Shown: positions 34,028-43,250, counted from the first letter of the stretch. The stretch is 64,000 nt of DNA from Scandinavium manionii (GCF_024764775.1 NZ_JALIGC010000035.1:62001-126000), one strand, 5' to 3'. The notes: a model not told the origin generated them from the letters alone. Made by a program: numbers and translations.

Positions 34028-35458
34028 ATGGAACTCTTTTCTGATCAACCCGGCGATGAAGGCCTGCCAGGCCGCGAACGGGCGTTTGCGATGGCGGCGG
34101 TCATGACCTCAACCCTGATGGCCGTGTTTGACGGTTCGATGGTGAATATCGCCTTACCGCAGATGGCGCAATCTTTACAGGTGGCCGCCCCGCTTGCGGT
34201 ATGGTTCGCCAATGGCTATTTGCTCTCCGCCGCCATGACGCTCGCCATCTTTGCCGCGCTCGCCACCCGCTTTGGTTTTCGCCCGATCTTTATCTTTGGT
34301 TTGAGCCTGTTCACCCTCACATCGCTCGGCTGTGCGATGTCTGACTCGGCAGAGATGCTTATCGTAATGCGCGTCCTTCAGGGCGTCGGCGGCGCGGCCA
34401 CGCTCAGTATTGCCCCCGCAATATTACGCTCGGTGTTTCCTGGCCGGTTGCTCGGGCGCATTCTGGGGCTGAATGCACTGTTAATTGCCGCCAGCACCGC
34501 CGTCGCCCCAGTATTAGGCGGCACGCTGCTGGGTGCGCTGAGCTGGCAGTGGCTGTTTGCCATCAACGTGCTGCCCGGCATGGTGGCGATGTTGCTGGCT
34601 ATCAAAGCCATTCCACGTAAACCGGCAATAAGCGATCAGCGGTTTGATGTAATGGGGGCCGTTCTGTCTGCGACGATGCTCGGAGCATTGATCATGGCGG
34701 CCAACGGTTTTGCCGACCTGCATGCTGGCGATCACTCGCTCAGCAACACCGTGATGGGCTGGAGTATGCTGGCGCTGGTCAGCGGGACGGCGTTTGTCTG
34801 GCATATTCGCCGGGCGGCAAAACCGTTGCTGCCGCCGGTTATCTTTACCTCCGTGCGTTTTTCACTGGCGGCGCTGACCTCACTGGCTTCGTTTATCAGC
34901 CAGGGCATTACCTTTGTTGCCCTGCCATTCCTGTTCCAGAGCGTGTATGGCTACAGCGCATTGACTTCTGCGCTGCTGTTTACGCCGTGGCCGGTGGGCA
35001 TTGTGCTGGTTGCACCCCATGCCGGACGCCTGGCGGATAAATACTCGCCGTCGATAATCTCGACCATGGGTTTGCTGGGGTTTGTTCTCGGTTTAGCGCT
35101 ACTGGCGACGTTGCCCGATCACGCCGCAGCGTGGGATATCGGGCTGCGTAGCCTGGTGTGCGGGATGGGATTTGGCTGTTTTCAGAGTCCGAACAATCGT
35201 GAAATGTTGTCTAACGTGGCGCGGGAATACAGCGGATACGCCTCAGGCGTGCTGGCGATAATGCGCACCTTCGGGCAATGTCTCGGCGCGGCGTTAGTGG
35301 GCGTGCTGCTGGCGGTGATGGCTTCGAGTTCACAACTCGTGCTGGAAGCACAGGCGGTGAAGATGAGTTTATGGGTGGCGGTTGCCACATCCGGGCTGGC
35401 CATTGCATTCAGTTTGAGCCGCCTGCGCCGTAAACAGCCTCAAAAAGCGCAGGTATAA
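34028..35458 (+). CDS. DHA2-family (EmrB/QacA-type) drug exporter
   Basis: A 476-residue major-facilitator protein with about 14 predicted membrane helices. Motif C-like IAPAILRSVF and the loop MVNIALPQMAQSL are typical of the family, as is the opening TLMAVFDGSMVNIALP. A GTG at 34025 is also possible; ATG 34028 is preferred. The divergent LysR gene probably controls it. Substrate unknown. Confidence 0.88.
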   Translation: MELFSDQPGDEGLPGRERAFAMAAVMTSTLMAVFDGSMVNIALPQMAQSLQVAAPLAVWFANGYLLSAAMTLAIFAALATRFGFRPIFIFGLSLFTLTSLGCAMSDSAEMLIVMRVLQGVGGAATLSIAPAILRSVFPGRLLGRILGLNALLIAASTAVAPVLGGTLLGALSWQWLFAINVLPGMVAMLLAIKAIPRKPAISDQRFDVMGAVLSATMLGALIMAANGFADLHAGDHSLSNTVMGWSMLALVSGTAFVWHIRRAAKPLLPPVIFTSVRFSLAALTSLASFISQGITFVALPFLFQSVYGYSALTSALLFTPWPVGIVLVAPHAGRLADKYSPSIISTMGLLGFVLGLALLATLPDHAAAWDIGLRSLVCGMGFGCFQSPNNREMLSNVAREYSGYASGVLAIMRTFGQCLGAALVGVLLAVMASSSQLVLEAQAVKMSLWVAVATSGLAIAFSLSRLRRKQPQKAQV

Positions 35459-35467
35459 GTGACAACG

Positions 35468-36016
35468 TCACACGACGCCTTTTAGCTTAGCCAGTAAAAA
35501 TGCCGTCACCGAGGTCGCATCGCTGATTTTGCCCTCTGCAATCAGAGTTTCAAACTCAGTGACCGGCATCTGGCGGCAGGTCAGCCCCACTTCTTCGGCA
35601 TCGAGCTGTTGGGTGCTGGAGACAAAATCCGTCGCCAGCCAGATGTGATAGCCCTGACTGGAATAGCCCTGGGCCAGTTTCTGATACCCAATCTGCTCCA
35701 TTTTTTGCGCCAGCAGGCCGGTCTCTTCCGCTAGTTCACCCCGGGCGACGGCGATCGGATCGGCATTCGGGTCCAGCTCCCACGATCCCTGCGGCAATTC
35801 AATCGTGCGCACGCCAAGCGGATAGCGATACTGCTCCACCACCCAGATAAAACCGTGCGATACCGGGACAATCACCGCGAAATCGGGCTTCTCAATCACC
35901 GAATACACACCGTGCGAACCGTCGGCACGTTCAATTCTGTCTTCTTTCAGACGCATCCATTGATTGCAATAAATTTCCTGCGAACTCAGGGTTTTAATCT
36001 CACTCATAGCGCTCAT
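35468..36016 (-). CDS. Nudix hydrolase, ADP-ribose pyrophosphatase type
   Basis: A 182-residue Nudix protein. The signature region reads ELPQGSWELDPNADPIAV, then ARGELAEETGLL. The catalytic glutamates (ELAEE) are present, but the position just before them, usually arginine, is glycine, and the loop is two residues longer than the consensus. The N-terminal strand (VYSVIEKPDFAVIVPV, VVEQYRYPLG) is as in ADP-ribose and related pyrophosphatases. Two possible starts, 36016 and 36007, cannot be separated by ribosome-binding sites. Confidence 0.82.
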   Translation of the reverse strand: MSAMSEIKTLSSQEIYCNQWMRLKEDRIERADGSHGVYSVIEKPDFAVIVPVSHGFIWVVEQYRYPLGVRTIELPQGSWELDPNADPIAVARGELAEETGLLAQKMEQIGYQKLAQGYSSQGYHIWLATDFVSSTQQLDAEEVGLTCRQMPVTEFETLIAEGKISDATSVTAFLLAKLKGVV

Positions 36017-36029
36017 TTATGATTGTTGA

Positions 36030-36055
36030 AAACAAAAGCCCGCAATCAGCGGGCT
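36030..36055 (-). terminator. Terminator after osmC
   Basis: On the minus strand AGCCCGC and GCGGGCT form a stem followed by TTTTGTTTTC. A REP-like GC-rich stretch (36062-36086) lies upstream of it on the same strand. Confidence 0.75.
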
Positions 36056-36095
36056 ATCTCGCTCGATGGCGCTCGCGCCGCCGGGCATTTTCTCG

Positions 36096-36524
36096 TTAGT
36101 TGAGCTGATAATCGAGGGTGATTTCAGCTTTAAGAACCTGGGACACCGGGCAGCCAGCTTTTGCTTTCTGGATGATGCCATCGAAGGTGCTGGCATCGAT
36201 ATCCGGTACCGCGATTTTACTTTGCAGCGCCACTTTGGTTATCGAGAATCCGCCGCTGACCTGATCCAGTGAGACCGTCGCTTCGGTATCAATTGAGGTC
36301 GCCGTAAACCCGGCTTCGCTCAGCATCAGCGAAAGTGCCATCGAGAAACAGGAGGCATGTGCAGCCGCAATCAGTTCCTCAGGGTTGGTGCCCTTCGCAC
36401 CTTCAAAGCGGGTGTTAAACCCGTACGGTTGCTGGTTCAGAACGCCGCTCTCGGTCGAGACGGTGCCTTTGCCACGTTTCAGATCGCCTTCCCAGTGTGC
36501 CTGGCCTTTCTTGTGGATCGTCAT
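36096..36524 (-). CDS. osmC: OsmC, organic hydroperoxide peroxidase
   Basis: A 142-residue OsmC protein that reduces organic hydroperoxides with a reactive thiol pair. Cys59 (AHASCFSMALS) and Cys125 (KAGCPVSQVL) are at the known positions, and the N terminus MTIHKKGQAHWEGDL is typical. Its place near sra and maeA matches the E. coli terminus arrangement, except that a zinc alcohol dehydrogenase gene lies where E. coli has bdm nearby. Confidence 0.95.
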   Translation of the reverse strand: MTIHKKGQAHWEGDLKRGKGTVSTESGVLNQQPYGFNTRFEGAKGTNPEELIAAAHASCFSMALSLMLSEAGFTATSIDTEATVSLDQVSGGFSITKVALQSKIAVPDIDASTFDGIIQKAKAGCPVSQVLKAEITLDYQLN

Positions 36525-36580
36525 CGTTCACTCCTTTTATCCGTTAGGGGGACTAAGTATAGAACACGCCTTTCTGGCCG

Positions 36581-37633
36581 TTAGCCGTAGGCGTTAAGAG
36601 ATGCCATATCAATCACGAAACGGTACTTCACGTCGCTTTTCAGCAGGCGCTCGTAGGCCTCATTGATATCCTGAATTCTGATGACCTCAACGTCTGCCGC
36701 GATACCTTTTTCCGCGCAGAAATCGAGCATCTCCTGCGTTTCTGCAATGCCACCAATCGCCGAACCCGCCACCGAGCGACGGTTAATCAGCATCGGAATG
36801 GTGTTCACTTCCGGCAAATCGCCGAGCAGACCGACAAACACCAATGTGCCGTCGAGGGTCAGCGTTGGCATATACGCATTTACATCATGCGTGTACGGGA
36901 CGGTATCGATAATCAGATCAAACTGATTTTTCACTGCGTTCAATTGTTCCGGGTCGGTAGAGAGCACCACATGGCTCGCGCCCAGACGACGCGCATCCGC
37001 CTCTTTCCCCGGCGAACGGGTAAACAGCGTCACTTCCGCGCCCAGCGCGTGCGCCAGTTTCAGGCCCATATGCCCGAGCCCGCCAAGACCAATCACCGCC
37101 ACTTTGCTGTTGGCATCAATCTTCCAGTGACGCAGCGGCGACCAGGTGGTGATCCCGGCGCAGAGCAGCGGCGCGGCCCCTTTCAAATCCAGCCCATCGG
37201 GAATTCGCAGGACGAAATCCTGACTCGCAAGGATGGTCTGTGAATAGCCGCCGTAGGTGGTCTGGTGATCGTGACGATCCTGTCCGTTGTAGGTCTGTGT
37301 ATTGCCTTCTTCGCAATACTGCTCCAGTCCGTCTTTACAAGGTGAACAGCGGCGACAGGAATCGACCATACAACCGATGGCTGCCAGGTCACCGGGTTTA
37401 AATTTAGTGACGCTGTCACCGATAGCCGTCACCCGGCCAACAATTTCATGTCCAGGAACAATGGGATAGGTGCTGAACCCCCAGTCGTTGCGGGCCTGGT
37501 GTAAGTCTGAGTGGCAAACGCCGCAGTACAAAACCTCAATGGTCACATCGTCCGGGCGCGGTTCGCGGCGGTCAAAGGAGAACGGAGCCAGCGGCGTGGT
37601 GGGATTTTGTGCTGCATATCCTAAAACTTTCAT
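36581..37633 (-). CDS. YahK-like zinc NADP-dependent alcohol/aldehyde dehydrogenase
   Basis: A 350-residue protein of the cinnamyl-alcohol dehydrogenase group. The catalytic zinc site is CGVCHSDLH and PGHEIVGRV; four cysteines of the structural zinc site lie in CMVDSCRRCSPCKDGLEQYC. VIGLGGLGHMGLKLA is the cofactor motif, and GIAETQEMLDFCAEKGI with VKYRFVIDM closes it as in E. coli YahK. Members reduce a broad range of aldehydes. It precedes osmC on the same strand. Confidence 0.88.
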   Translation of the reverse strand: MKVLGYAAQNPTTPLAPFSFDRREPRPDDVTIEVLYCGVCHSDLHQARNDWGFSTYPIVPGHEIVGRVTAIGDSVTKFKPGDLAAIGCMVDSCRRCSPCKDGLEQYCEEGNTQTYNGQDRHDHQTTYGGYSQTILASQDFVLRIPDGLDLKGAAPLLCAGITTWSPLRHWKIDANSKVAVIGLGGLGHMGLKLAHALGAEVTLFTRSPGKEADARRLGASHVVLSTDPEQLNAVKNQFDLIIDTVPYTHDVNAYMPTLTLDGTLVFVGLLGDLPEVNTIPMLINRRSVAGSAIGGIAETQEMLDFCAEKGIAADVEVIRIQDINEAYERLLKSDVKYRFVIDMASLNAYG

Positions 37634-37894
37634 GGAATGACCTCACGATGAACAAAATGGGGAAATCTCAGCGCGAATCAAAAAGCATAGTTCAGGTATA
37701 TGACAGTGTGACGCCCGTCGCACAAAGGGTTAAATCTCAGAGAGTTCCTGAAAGCGCCAGCTGGTGTTGCTATTTCGAGCAGAATGGTCAACTATCAATC
37801 TCGCAGGCAAATACATTGTCTGCGCTTAAGGGTAAATTTCGCCCGGCACCTCCGGGATTGACCTTGAAACCATTCACAGGATTAAGGAGTCAGC

Positions 37895-38035
37895 ATGAAA
37901 TCGAACCGTCAGGCACGTCATATCCTCGGCTTGAACTACAAGCTTTCAAACCAGAAAAAAGTCCTTATCGAAGGCGATGCGGAAACCCAGCAAAACCACA
38001 CTCATGCCACCGGCCGTAAACGTCGCACCGACTAA
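37895..38035 (+). CDS. sra: Stationary-phase ribosome-associated protein Sra (S22)
   Basis: A 46-residue basic protein starting MKSNRQARHILGLNYKLSNQ and ending TGRKRRTD, clearly the Sra/RpsV protein of the small subunit in stationary cells. AAGGAGTC precedes the ATG. The 260 bp upstream hold an open frame in another phase, which I regard as chance since it has no ribosome-binding site; I do not see a bdm homologue there. Confidence 0.93.
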   Translation: MKSNRQARHILGLNYKLSNQKKVLIEGDAETQQNHTHATGRKRRTD

Positions 38036-38074
38036 TACCACGGCTTTTTCAGCCCTTTCATCGATAAAGACCGG

Positions 38075-38106
38075 CACCATCGTTTACATAAGATGGTGTT
38101 TTTTTT
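38075..38106 (+). terminator. Terminator of sra
   Basis: CACCATC pairs with GATGGTG around a 10-base loop, then eight T's. Confidence 0.85.
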
Positions 38107-38231
38107 AGTTTCTGAACCGCAGCGTTTACCCTTTTTATTAACACTTGCTTTATACTTTGCCGCGCCGAAGTACCCGCCAGCCCTCTCGATTCGCCTGACT
38201 GGGCCGGCCGTGATGACAAAGGATCAGTAAG

Positions 38232-39929
38232 ATGTTAAGCAACCATAAAAACAACCGTTCTCTTTATATCCCCTATGCAGGCCCCGTATTACTGGAGTTT
38301 CCACTCCTCAACAAAGGCAGCGCGTTTAGCCAGGAGGAGCGTCGCAACTTTAACCTCTTAGGCCTGTTGCCCGCAGTCGTGGAAACCATCGAAGAACAGG
38401 CCGAACGCGCCTGGATCCAGTACCAGGGCTTCAAGACCGAAATCGACAAACATATTTACCTGCGCAATATCCAGGACACGAACGAAACCCTCTTCTACCG
38501 CCTGGTCGAAAACCACCTCGACGAGATGATGCCGGTTATCTACACCCCGACCGTCGGCGCCGCCTGTGAGCGTTTCTCCGAGATTTATCGTCGTTCCCGC
38601 GGCGTGTTCATCTCTTACGAAAACCGTCACAACATGGATGACATTCTACAAAACGTGCCAAACCACAACATCAAAGTGATTGTGGTCACCGACGGCGAGC
38701 GCATTCTCGGCCTCGGCGATCAGGGCATTGGCGGAATGGGTATTCCTATCGGCAAACTGTCGCTGTACACCGCCTGTGGCGGGATAAGCCCGGCGTACAC
38801 TCTGCCGGTGGTGCTTGATGTCGGTACCAATAATCAGCAGTTGCTGAATGATCCGCTGTACATGGGGTCGCGCCAGCCGCGTATCACCGACGACGAGTAT
38901 TATCAGTTTGTGGATGATTTCATTCAGGCGGTGAAACAGCGCTGGCCGAACGTGCTGCTGCAGTTCGAAGATTTCGCGCAGAAGAATGCCATGCCCTTGC
39001 TGAACCGCTATCGTGACGAGATTTGCTCATTCAATGATGACATTCAGGGCACCGCATCGGTTACCGTCGGCACGCTGATTGCCGCCAGCCACGCTGCGGG
39101 CAGCCAGCTCAGCGAGCAAAAAATCGTCTTCCTCGGCGCAGGCTCTGCCGGTTGCGGGATTGCCGAACAAATTATCGCCCAGATCCAGCGCGAAGGCCTG
39201 ACCGAAGAACAGGCACGCGCCCGCGTGTTTATGGTTGACCGCTTCGGCCTGCTGACCGATCAGATGCCAAACCTGCTGGCGTTCCAGAACAAGCTGGTGC
39301 AAAAGCGCGACAATCTGAAAGAGTGGGACACCGCAGAAGACGTGCTCTCCCTGCTGGACGTGGTGCGCAACGTGAAGCCTGACATTCTGATTGGCGTCTC
39401 CGGCCAGACCGGGCTATTCACCGAAGAAATCATTCGTGAAATGCACAAGCACTGCCCGCGCCCAATCGTGATGCCGCTGTCTAACCCGACCTCTCGCGTA
39501 GAAGCGACGCCGCAGGACATCATCACCTGGACCGAAGGCTGTGCGCTGGTGGCCACCGGCAGCCCATTCGCACCGGTCACGTGGAAAGATAAAACGTATC
39601 CGATTGCCCAGTGCAACAACTCGTACATCTTCCCGGGCATTGGTCTGGGCGTGATTGCCTCCGGCGCGTCGCGCATCACCGACGAAATGCTGATGTCAGC
39701 GAGCGAAACGCTGGCCAGGCATTCGCCGCTGGCAAACAACGGTGAAGGCATGGTGTTGCCAGAGCTGAAGGATATTCATACCGTCTCGCGGGCGATTGCG
39801 TTTGCGATTGGCAAAATGGCCCAGCAGCAAGGCGTCGCGGTGAAAACGTCGGCCGAAGCCCTGCAACAGGCGATTGATGACAACTTCTGGCAGCCGGAAT
39901 ACCGCAGCTACCGTCGTACCTCGATTTAA
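38232..39929 (+). CDS. maeA: NAD-dependent malic enzyme
   Basis: A 565-residue malic enzyme (oxaloacetate-decarboxylating) that turns malate into pyruvate with NAD. IYTPTVGAACERFSEIYRR holds the catalytic tyrosine. VTDGERILGLGDQGIGGMGI, FEDFAQKNAMPLLNRY with its metal-binding acidic residues, and FLGAGSAGCGIAEQI for the cofactor are all present. Length and order after sra are as in E. coli. Confidence 0.96.
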   Translation: MLSNHKNNRSLYIPYAGPVLLEFPLLNKGSAFSQEERRNFNLLGLLPAVVETIEEQAERAWIQYQGFKTEIDKHIYLRNIQDTNETLFYRLVENHLDEMMPVIYTPTVGAACERFSEIYRRSRGVFISYENRHNMDDILQNVPNHNIKVIVVTDGERILGLGDQGIGGMGIPIGKLSLYTACGGISPAYTLPVVLDVGTNNQQLLNDPLYMGSRQPRITDDEYYQFVDDFIQAVKQRWPNVLLQFEDFAQKNAMPLLNRYRDEICSFNDDIQGTASVTVGTLIAASHAAGSQLSEQKIVFLGAGSAGCGIAEQIIAQIQREGLTEEQARARVFMVDRFGLLTDQMPNLLAFQNKLVQKRDNLKEWDTAEDVLSLLDVVRNVKPDILIGVSGQTGLFTEEIIREMHKHCPRPIVMPLSNPTSRVEATPQDIITWTEGCALVATGSPFAPVTWKDKTYPIAQCNNSYIFPGIGLGVIASGASRITDEMLMSASETLARHSPLANNGEGMVLPELKDIHTVSRAIAFAIGKMAQQQGVAVKTSAEALQQAIDDNFWQPEYRSYRRTSI

Positions 39930-40052
39930 CATTTGTGCCTGTGGCGCTGCGCCTACAAGAAATCGTAGGTCTTGCAGACGTAGCGCCAATCAACAATCCC
40001 CGCTACACTCTTTCCACCCATTAATCTGCTGAAAATATAAAAGGAGGATCCC

Positions 40053-40136
40053 ATGCTGTATTGTGAAAAGTTTACTTTTTCACGTACTTTTGGCGATCGC
40101 ACCTGCTCAAGCGTTATCCGTATCGTGCTGCGATAA
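40053..40136 (+). CDS. Probable 27-residue leader peptide of the ABC-F gene
   Basis: AGGAGG at 40042-40047 stands five bases before an ATG that opens a 27-codon frame (begins MLYCEKFTFSRTFGDRTCSS) ending TAA at 40134-40136. The stop codon lies inside a hairpin. Short frames with strong ribosome-binding sites ahead of structured leaders are the standard device of ribosome-mediated attenuation, best known for antibiotic-resistance ABC-F genes. No protein relative is recognised. Confidence 0.55.
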   Translation: MLYCEKFTFSRTFGDRTCSSVIRIVLR

Positions 40137-40226
40137 CTTCTGCTTGAGCGAAGAAAACCAAGACTGAATTCCTTCCTCGGCTTACCGGGTTATCGTCGGC
40201 GTTAACTGACGAGGCGTTCTTACGCC
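40105..40226 (+). promoter_or_regulatory. Candidate attenuator leader of the ABC-F gene
   Basis: Stem 1: GCTCAAGC and GTTATC (40105-40118) pair with GATAAC (40132-40137) and GCTTGAGC (40142-40149), with a 4-base bulge. Stem 2: CCTCG (40175-40179) with CGAGG (40210-40214). Stem 3: GGCGT with ACGCC (40213-40226), overlapping stem 2, so 2 and 3 exclude each other. The 39930-40052 part holds only a REP-like region after maeA. No protein gene other than the leader frame is visible in the 318-bp gap. Confidence 0.45.
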
Positions 40227-40247
40227 AGTAACACTTGAGTAAGTTCT

Positions 40248-41966
40248 ATGACCACATTATTAAGTACCCACTCGCTGTGCAGCGAAACGGCCTTCGGCCC
40301 CCTGTTCACTGACCTCTCCTTTACGCTGAAAAAAGGCGATCGCGTCGGGCTGATTGGCTATAACGGCTGCGGTAAAAGTACCCTGCTAAAACTGTTGGAT
40401 GGTTCACAAGCGCCATCATCCGGCTACGTTTCCATTGCCAACCACTGCCTGCTGGCACGCGTGGAGCAACATTTACCTGAATCCCTCGGGCCGCTGACGA
40501 TGCTTGATGCGGTGCTGGATAACATTCCTCACGCTGAGCGGGAAATCCAACGCTGGCGTGCCGAAGCGTTATTGGCGGAAATGGGTTTCAGTAGCGAAGA
40601 CCAGGCATTAACGGCCGCCACACTTAGCGGTGGGCAGCATACTCGCCTGCTGCTGGCACGGGCATTGATAACCTCTCCGGATCTGCTGCTACTGGACGAA
40701 CCGGGTAATCACCTCGACCTGCCGACGCTGCTGTGGCTGGAGCGTTTCCTCAACGGCTGGAACGGCAGTTTTATCGTCGTTTCCCATGACCAACAGCTGC
40801 TGGATAACGTGACCAACACCAGCTGGATCCTGCGTGATCATCGACTGCACAGCTTTTCCCTGCCTTGTAGTGCCGCCCGTCAGGCGTTGATGGAACAGGA
40901 TGAAAGCGATGCCCTGCGCTTCAAAGCTGAACAGAAAGAGATCAACCGGGTGGCAGCCAGTGCCAAACGGCTGGCTGTCTGGGGCCACGTGTATGACAAC
41001 GAAGATTTGTCGCGAAAAGCCAAGCAAATGGAGAAACAGGTTGAACGGCTGAAGGCAAGCCAGACCGACGTTACCGCAGGCAGTCAGTGGCGATTACAGT
41101 TGCATGGCGACCTGCTGCGGGCTGACCGTCTGCTGGAGCTGGAAAAGCTGTCCGTTTCACCGGCGGCCGGAGTCGCGCCGCTGTTTAGTGTACCGATTGC
41201 CCGGTTGAAAAGCGGTGATCGGGTGGCCGTATTTGGCCGTAACGGCTGCGGAAAATCGTCGCTGCTGCGACTTATCTGGCAGCAATATCAGGCCAGCGTA
41301 ATGGCGGAGGGATTATCTATCCACCCGCGTGTGGCGCTGGGTTATTACGATCAAACGCTACACCAGTTAGCGGATAGCGCCACGCTGTTTGACGCGCTGG
41401 AGCCGTTCGCGCCCGCACCGGAAACACGAAAAATGGCGTTAATCAGCGCGGGTTTTGCATGGGCGAGACATGGCCAGCGCGTCGATTCACTGAGCGGCGG
41501 CGAGCGTTCCCGGCTGTTGTTTGTCGGCCTGACTCTGGCGCGTTATAGCCTGCTGATGCTCGATGAGCCTACTAATCATCTCGATATGGAAGGCAAAGAG
41601 GCGCTGGCGGAAACGCTGCAAACCTTCGCCGGAGGTGTGCTGCTGGTGAGCCACGACAGGCAACTGATGCAACGGAGCTGTAATCGTTTTTGGCTGATTG
41701 AAAATGGCGTGCTGGAGGAGTGGCACGATGCCGATGCGGCGTGGGAACGGTTGCGCGAACCGCTCCCGGCTGCGCCAGATTCGAAGCCCGCTGTCGCACC
41801 GGAAACGACATCAGACGCCGTAGACGATTTGCTGGAAACCCTGCTCGCTCTCGAAACGCAGCTGGCTGACGACCTGGCACGTAAACCGAAGCATCAGAAA
41901 CCTCAGCTTCAGGCCCAATGGCAGCGTGAAATTGAGGTGCTTACTGCGCGTCTGGAATCGCTGTAA
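40248..41966 (+). CDS. ABC-F family ATPase (ribosome-associated type)
   Basis: A 572-residue soluble protein with two ABC domains and no membrane segments. Domain 1 has GYNGCGKST, LSGGQ and LLLLDEPGNHLDL (Gly where Thr is usual). Domain 2 has GRNGCGKSS, LSGGE and MLDEPTNHLDM. A charged helical linker at about 215-300 and a coiled C-terminal tail are as in the ABC-F group, which bind the ribosomal exit site. It is not one of the four universal E. coli members by appearance. With the leader peptide ahead, a drug-induced ribosome-protection role is worth testing; none is shown by the sequence. Confidence 0.85.
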   Translation: MTTLLSTHSLCSETAFGPLFTDLSFTLKKGDRVGLIGYNGCGKSTLLKLLDGSQAPSSGYVSIANHCLLARVEQHLPESLGPLTMLDAVLDNIPHAEREIQRWRAEALLAEMGFSSEDQALTAATLSGGQHTRLLLARALITSPDLLLLDEPGNHLDLPTLLWLERFLNGWNGSFIVVSHDQQLLDNVTNTSWILRDHRLHSFSLPCSAARQALMEQDESDALRFKAEQKEINRVAASAKRLAVWGHVYDNEDLSRKAKQMEKQVERLKASQTDVTAGSQWRLQLHGDLLRADRLLELEKLSVSPAAGVAPLFSVPIARLKSGDRVAVFGRNGCGKSSLLRLIWQQYQASVMAEGLSIHPRVALGYYDQTLHQLADSATLFDALEPFAPAPETRKMALISAGFAWARHGQRVDSLSGGERSRLLFVGLTLARYSLLMLDEPTNHLDMEGKEALAETLQTFAGGVLLVSHDRQLMQRSCNRFWLIENGVLEEWHDADAAWERLREPLPAAPDSKPAVAPETTSDAVDDLLETLLALETQLADDLARKPKHQKPQLQAQWQREIEVLTARLESL

Positions 41967-41968
41967 TT

Positions 41969-41976
41969 CCCTTCCC
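41969..41976 (-). other. KOPS octamer pointing left toward dif
   Basis: CCCTTCCC on the plus strand, just past the ABC-F stop codon, correctly oriented. Confidence 0.45.
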
Positions 41977-42001
41977 AGGCACCTTCGGGTGCCTGTTTTT
42001 T
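41977..42001 (+). terminator. Terminator of the ABC-F gene
   Basis: AGGCACC and GGTGCCT form a stem with a TTCG loop, followed by six T's. Confidence 0.9.
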
Positions 42002-42141
42002 GTCTTAACACACAGAGATTCATAACCTTAATTTATAGTTTTTGTGATTTTAAACACTACTAATTATCGTAAAATTATTACGTTATGTTGCGATGGGCTT
42101 GCTAAAACAACGGAATGCTTTAACTCTAAAGGAGTAACGAC

Positions 42142-42201
42142 GTGCTTCACTGGCGCCGTACCTGCATTGCAGATTTTCATCCAAAAAGGAGACATACATG
42201 A
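42142..42201 (+). CDS. Possible 19-residue leader peptide coupled to adhP
   Basis: AAAGGAG stands seven bases before a GTG that opens a 19-codon frame (LHWRRTCIADFHPKRRHT after the start). It ends in a TGA that overlaps the adhP ATG as ATGA. The overlap suggests translational coupling. The real function is not known; chance cannot be excluded because the frame is short. Confidence 0.4.
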   Translation: MLHWRRTCIADFHPKRRHT

Positions 42202-43208
42202 AGGCTGCTGTTGTAACTCAAGACCATCAGGTCAATGTGACTGAAAAAACGCTTCGTCCGTTGAAGCATGGCGAAGCGCTGCTGAAGATGGAATGCTGCG
42301 GCGTTTGCCACACCGACCTCCACGTGAAGAATGGCGATTTCGGCGATAAAACGGGCGTCATTCTGGGTCACGAAGGTATTGGGGTTGTGAAAGAAGTCGG
42401 CCCAGGCGTGACCTCTTTGAAACCCGGCGATCGCGCAAGCGTGGCGTGGTTCTTTGAAGGCTGCGGCCACTGTGAATACTGTAACAGCGGCAACGAAACG
42501 CTCTGCCGCTCGGTGAAAAATGCCGGTTACAGCGTCGACGGCGGTATGGCCGAAGAGTGCATCGTCACCGCCGATTATTCCGTAAAAGTGCCGGACGGTC
42601 TGGAATCCGCGGCGGCCAGCAGCATCACCTGTGCGGGCGTCACCACCTATAAAGCGGTCAAAATGTCCGGAATCAAACCGGGCCAGTGGATTGCCATCTA
42701 CGGTCTTGGCGGTTTGGGTAACCTCGCGCTGCAGTACGCGAAAAACGTGTTCAATGCCAAAGTTATCGCCCTGGACGTCAACGACGCGCAGCTGAAACTG
42801 GCGGAAGAAATGGGCGCTGATTTGATTATCAACTCCCGGAGTGAAGACGCGGCGAAAATCGTGCAGGAAAAAACCGGCGGCGCGCACGCGGCCGTCGTTA
42901 CTGCCGTAGCAAAAGCAGCGTTTAATTCCGCGGTCGATGCGGTTCGTGCCGGTGGCCGTGTGGTTGCCGTTGGCCTGCCGCCAGAATCCATGAGCCTTGA
43001 TATTCCGCGCCTGGTGCTGGACGGTATTCAGGTAGTCGGTTCGCTGGTGGGTACGCGTCAGGACCTGATTGAAGCGTTCCAGTTTGCCGCCGAAGGCAAA
43101 GTGGTGCCAAAAGTGACAATGCGTCCGATTGGCGACATCAACGCCATTTTCAAAGAAATGGAACAAGGGCAGATTCGCGGCCGTATGGTTATCGACCTGC
43201 GTCATTAA
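42198..43208 (+). CDS. adhP: Ethanol-active alcohol dehydrogenase AdhP
   Basis: A 336-residue zinc alcohol dehydrogenase, NAD-dependent, interconverting ethanol and acetaldehyde. The catalytic zinc site is Cys37 (CGVCHTDLH) and His58 (LGHEGIG). The structural site is CGHCEYCNSGNETLC, and the cofactor motif is GLGGLGNLALQYA. The start at 42198 follows AAGGAGACATAC. Length and place match E. coli adhP downstream of maeA, with the ABC-F gene in between here. Confidence 0.95.
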   Translation: MKAAVVTQDHQVNVTEKTLRPLKHGEALLKMECCGVCHTDLHVKNGDFGDKTGVILGHEGIGVVKEVGPGVTSLKPGDRASVAWFFEGCGHCEYCNSGNETLCRSVKNAGYSVDGGMAEECIVTADYSVKVPDGLESAAASSITCAGVTTYKAVKMSGIKPGQWIAIYGLGGLGNLALQYAKNVFNAKVIALDVNDAQLKLAEEMGADLIINSRSEDAAKIVQEKTGGAHAAVVTAVAKAAFNSAVDAVRAGGRVVAVGLPPESMSLDIPRLVLDGIQVVGSLVGTRQDLIEAFQFAAEGKVVPKVTMRPIGDINAIFKEMEQGQIRGRMVIDLRH

Positions 43209-43225
43209 TCCGGCCTTAAACGACA

Positions 43226-43250
43226 AACGGCGCCAAAAGGCGCCGTTTTT
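43226..43250 (+). terminator. Terminator of adhP
   Basis: AACGGCGCC and GGCGCCGTT form a perfect stem with an AAAA loop, then T's. Confidence 0.9.

Noticed and set aside
37648..38019. Long plus-strand frame over the sra region
   Set aside because: It lacks a ribosome-binding site and runs through sra in another phase; sra is the recognised gene.
42177..43226. Long minus-strand frame opposite adhP
   Set aside because: Its composition mirrors adhP codon bias (rich in His, Phe, Arg), as expected for an antisense shadow.
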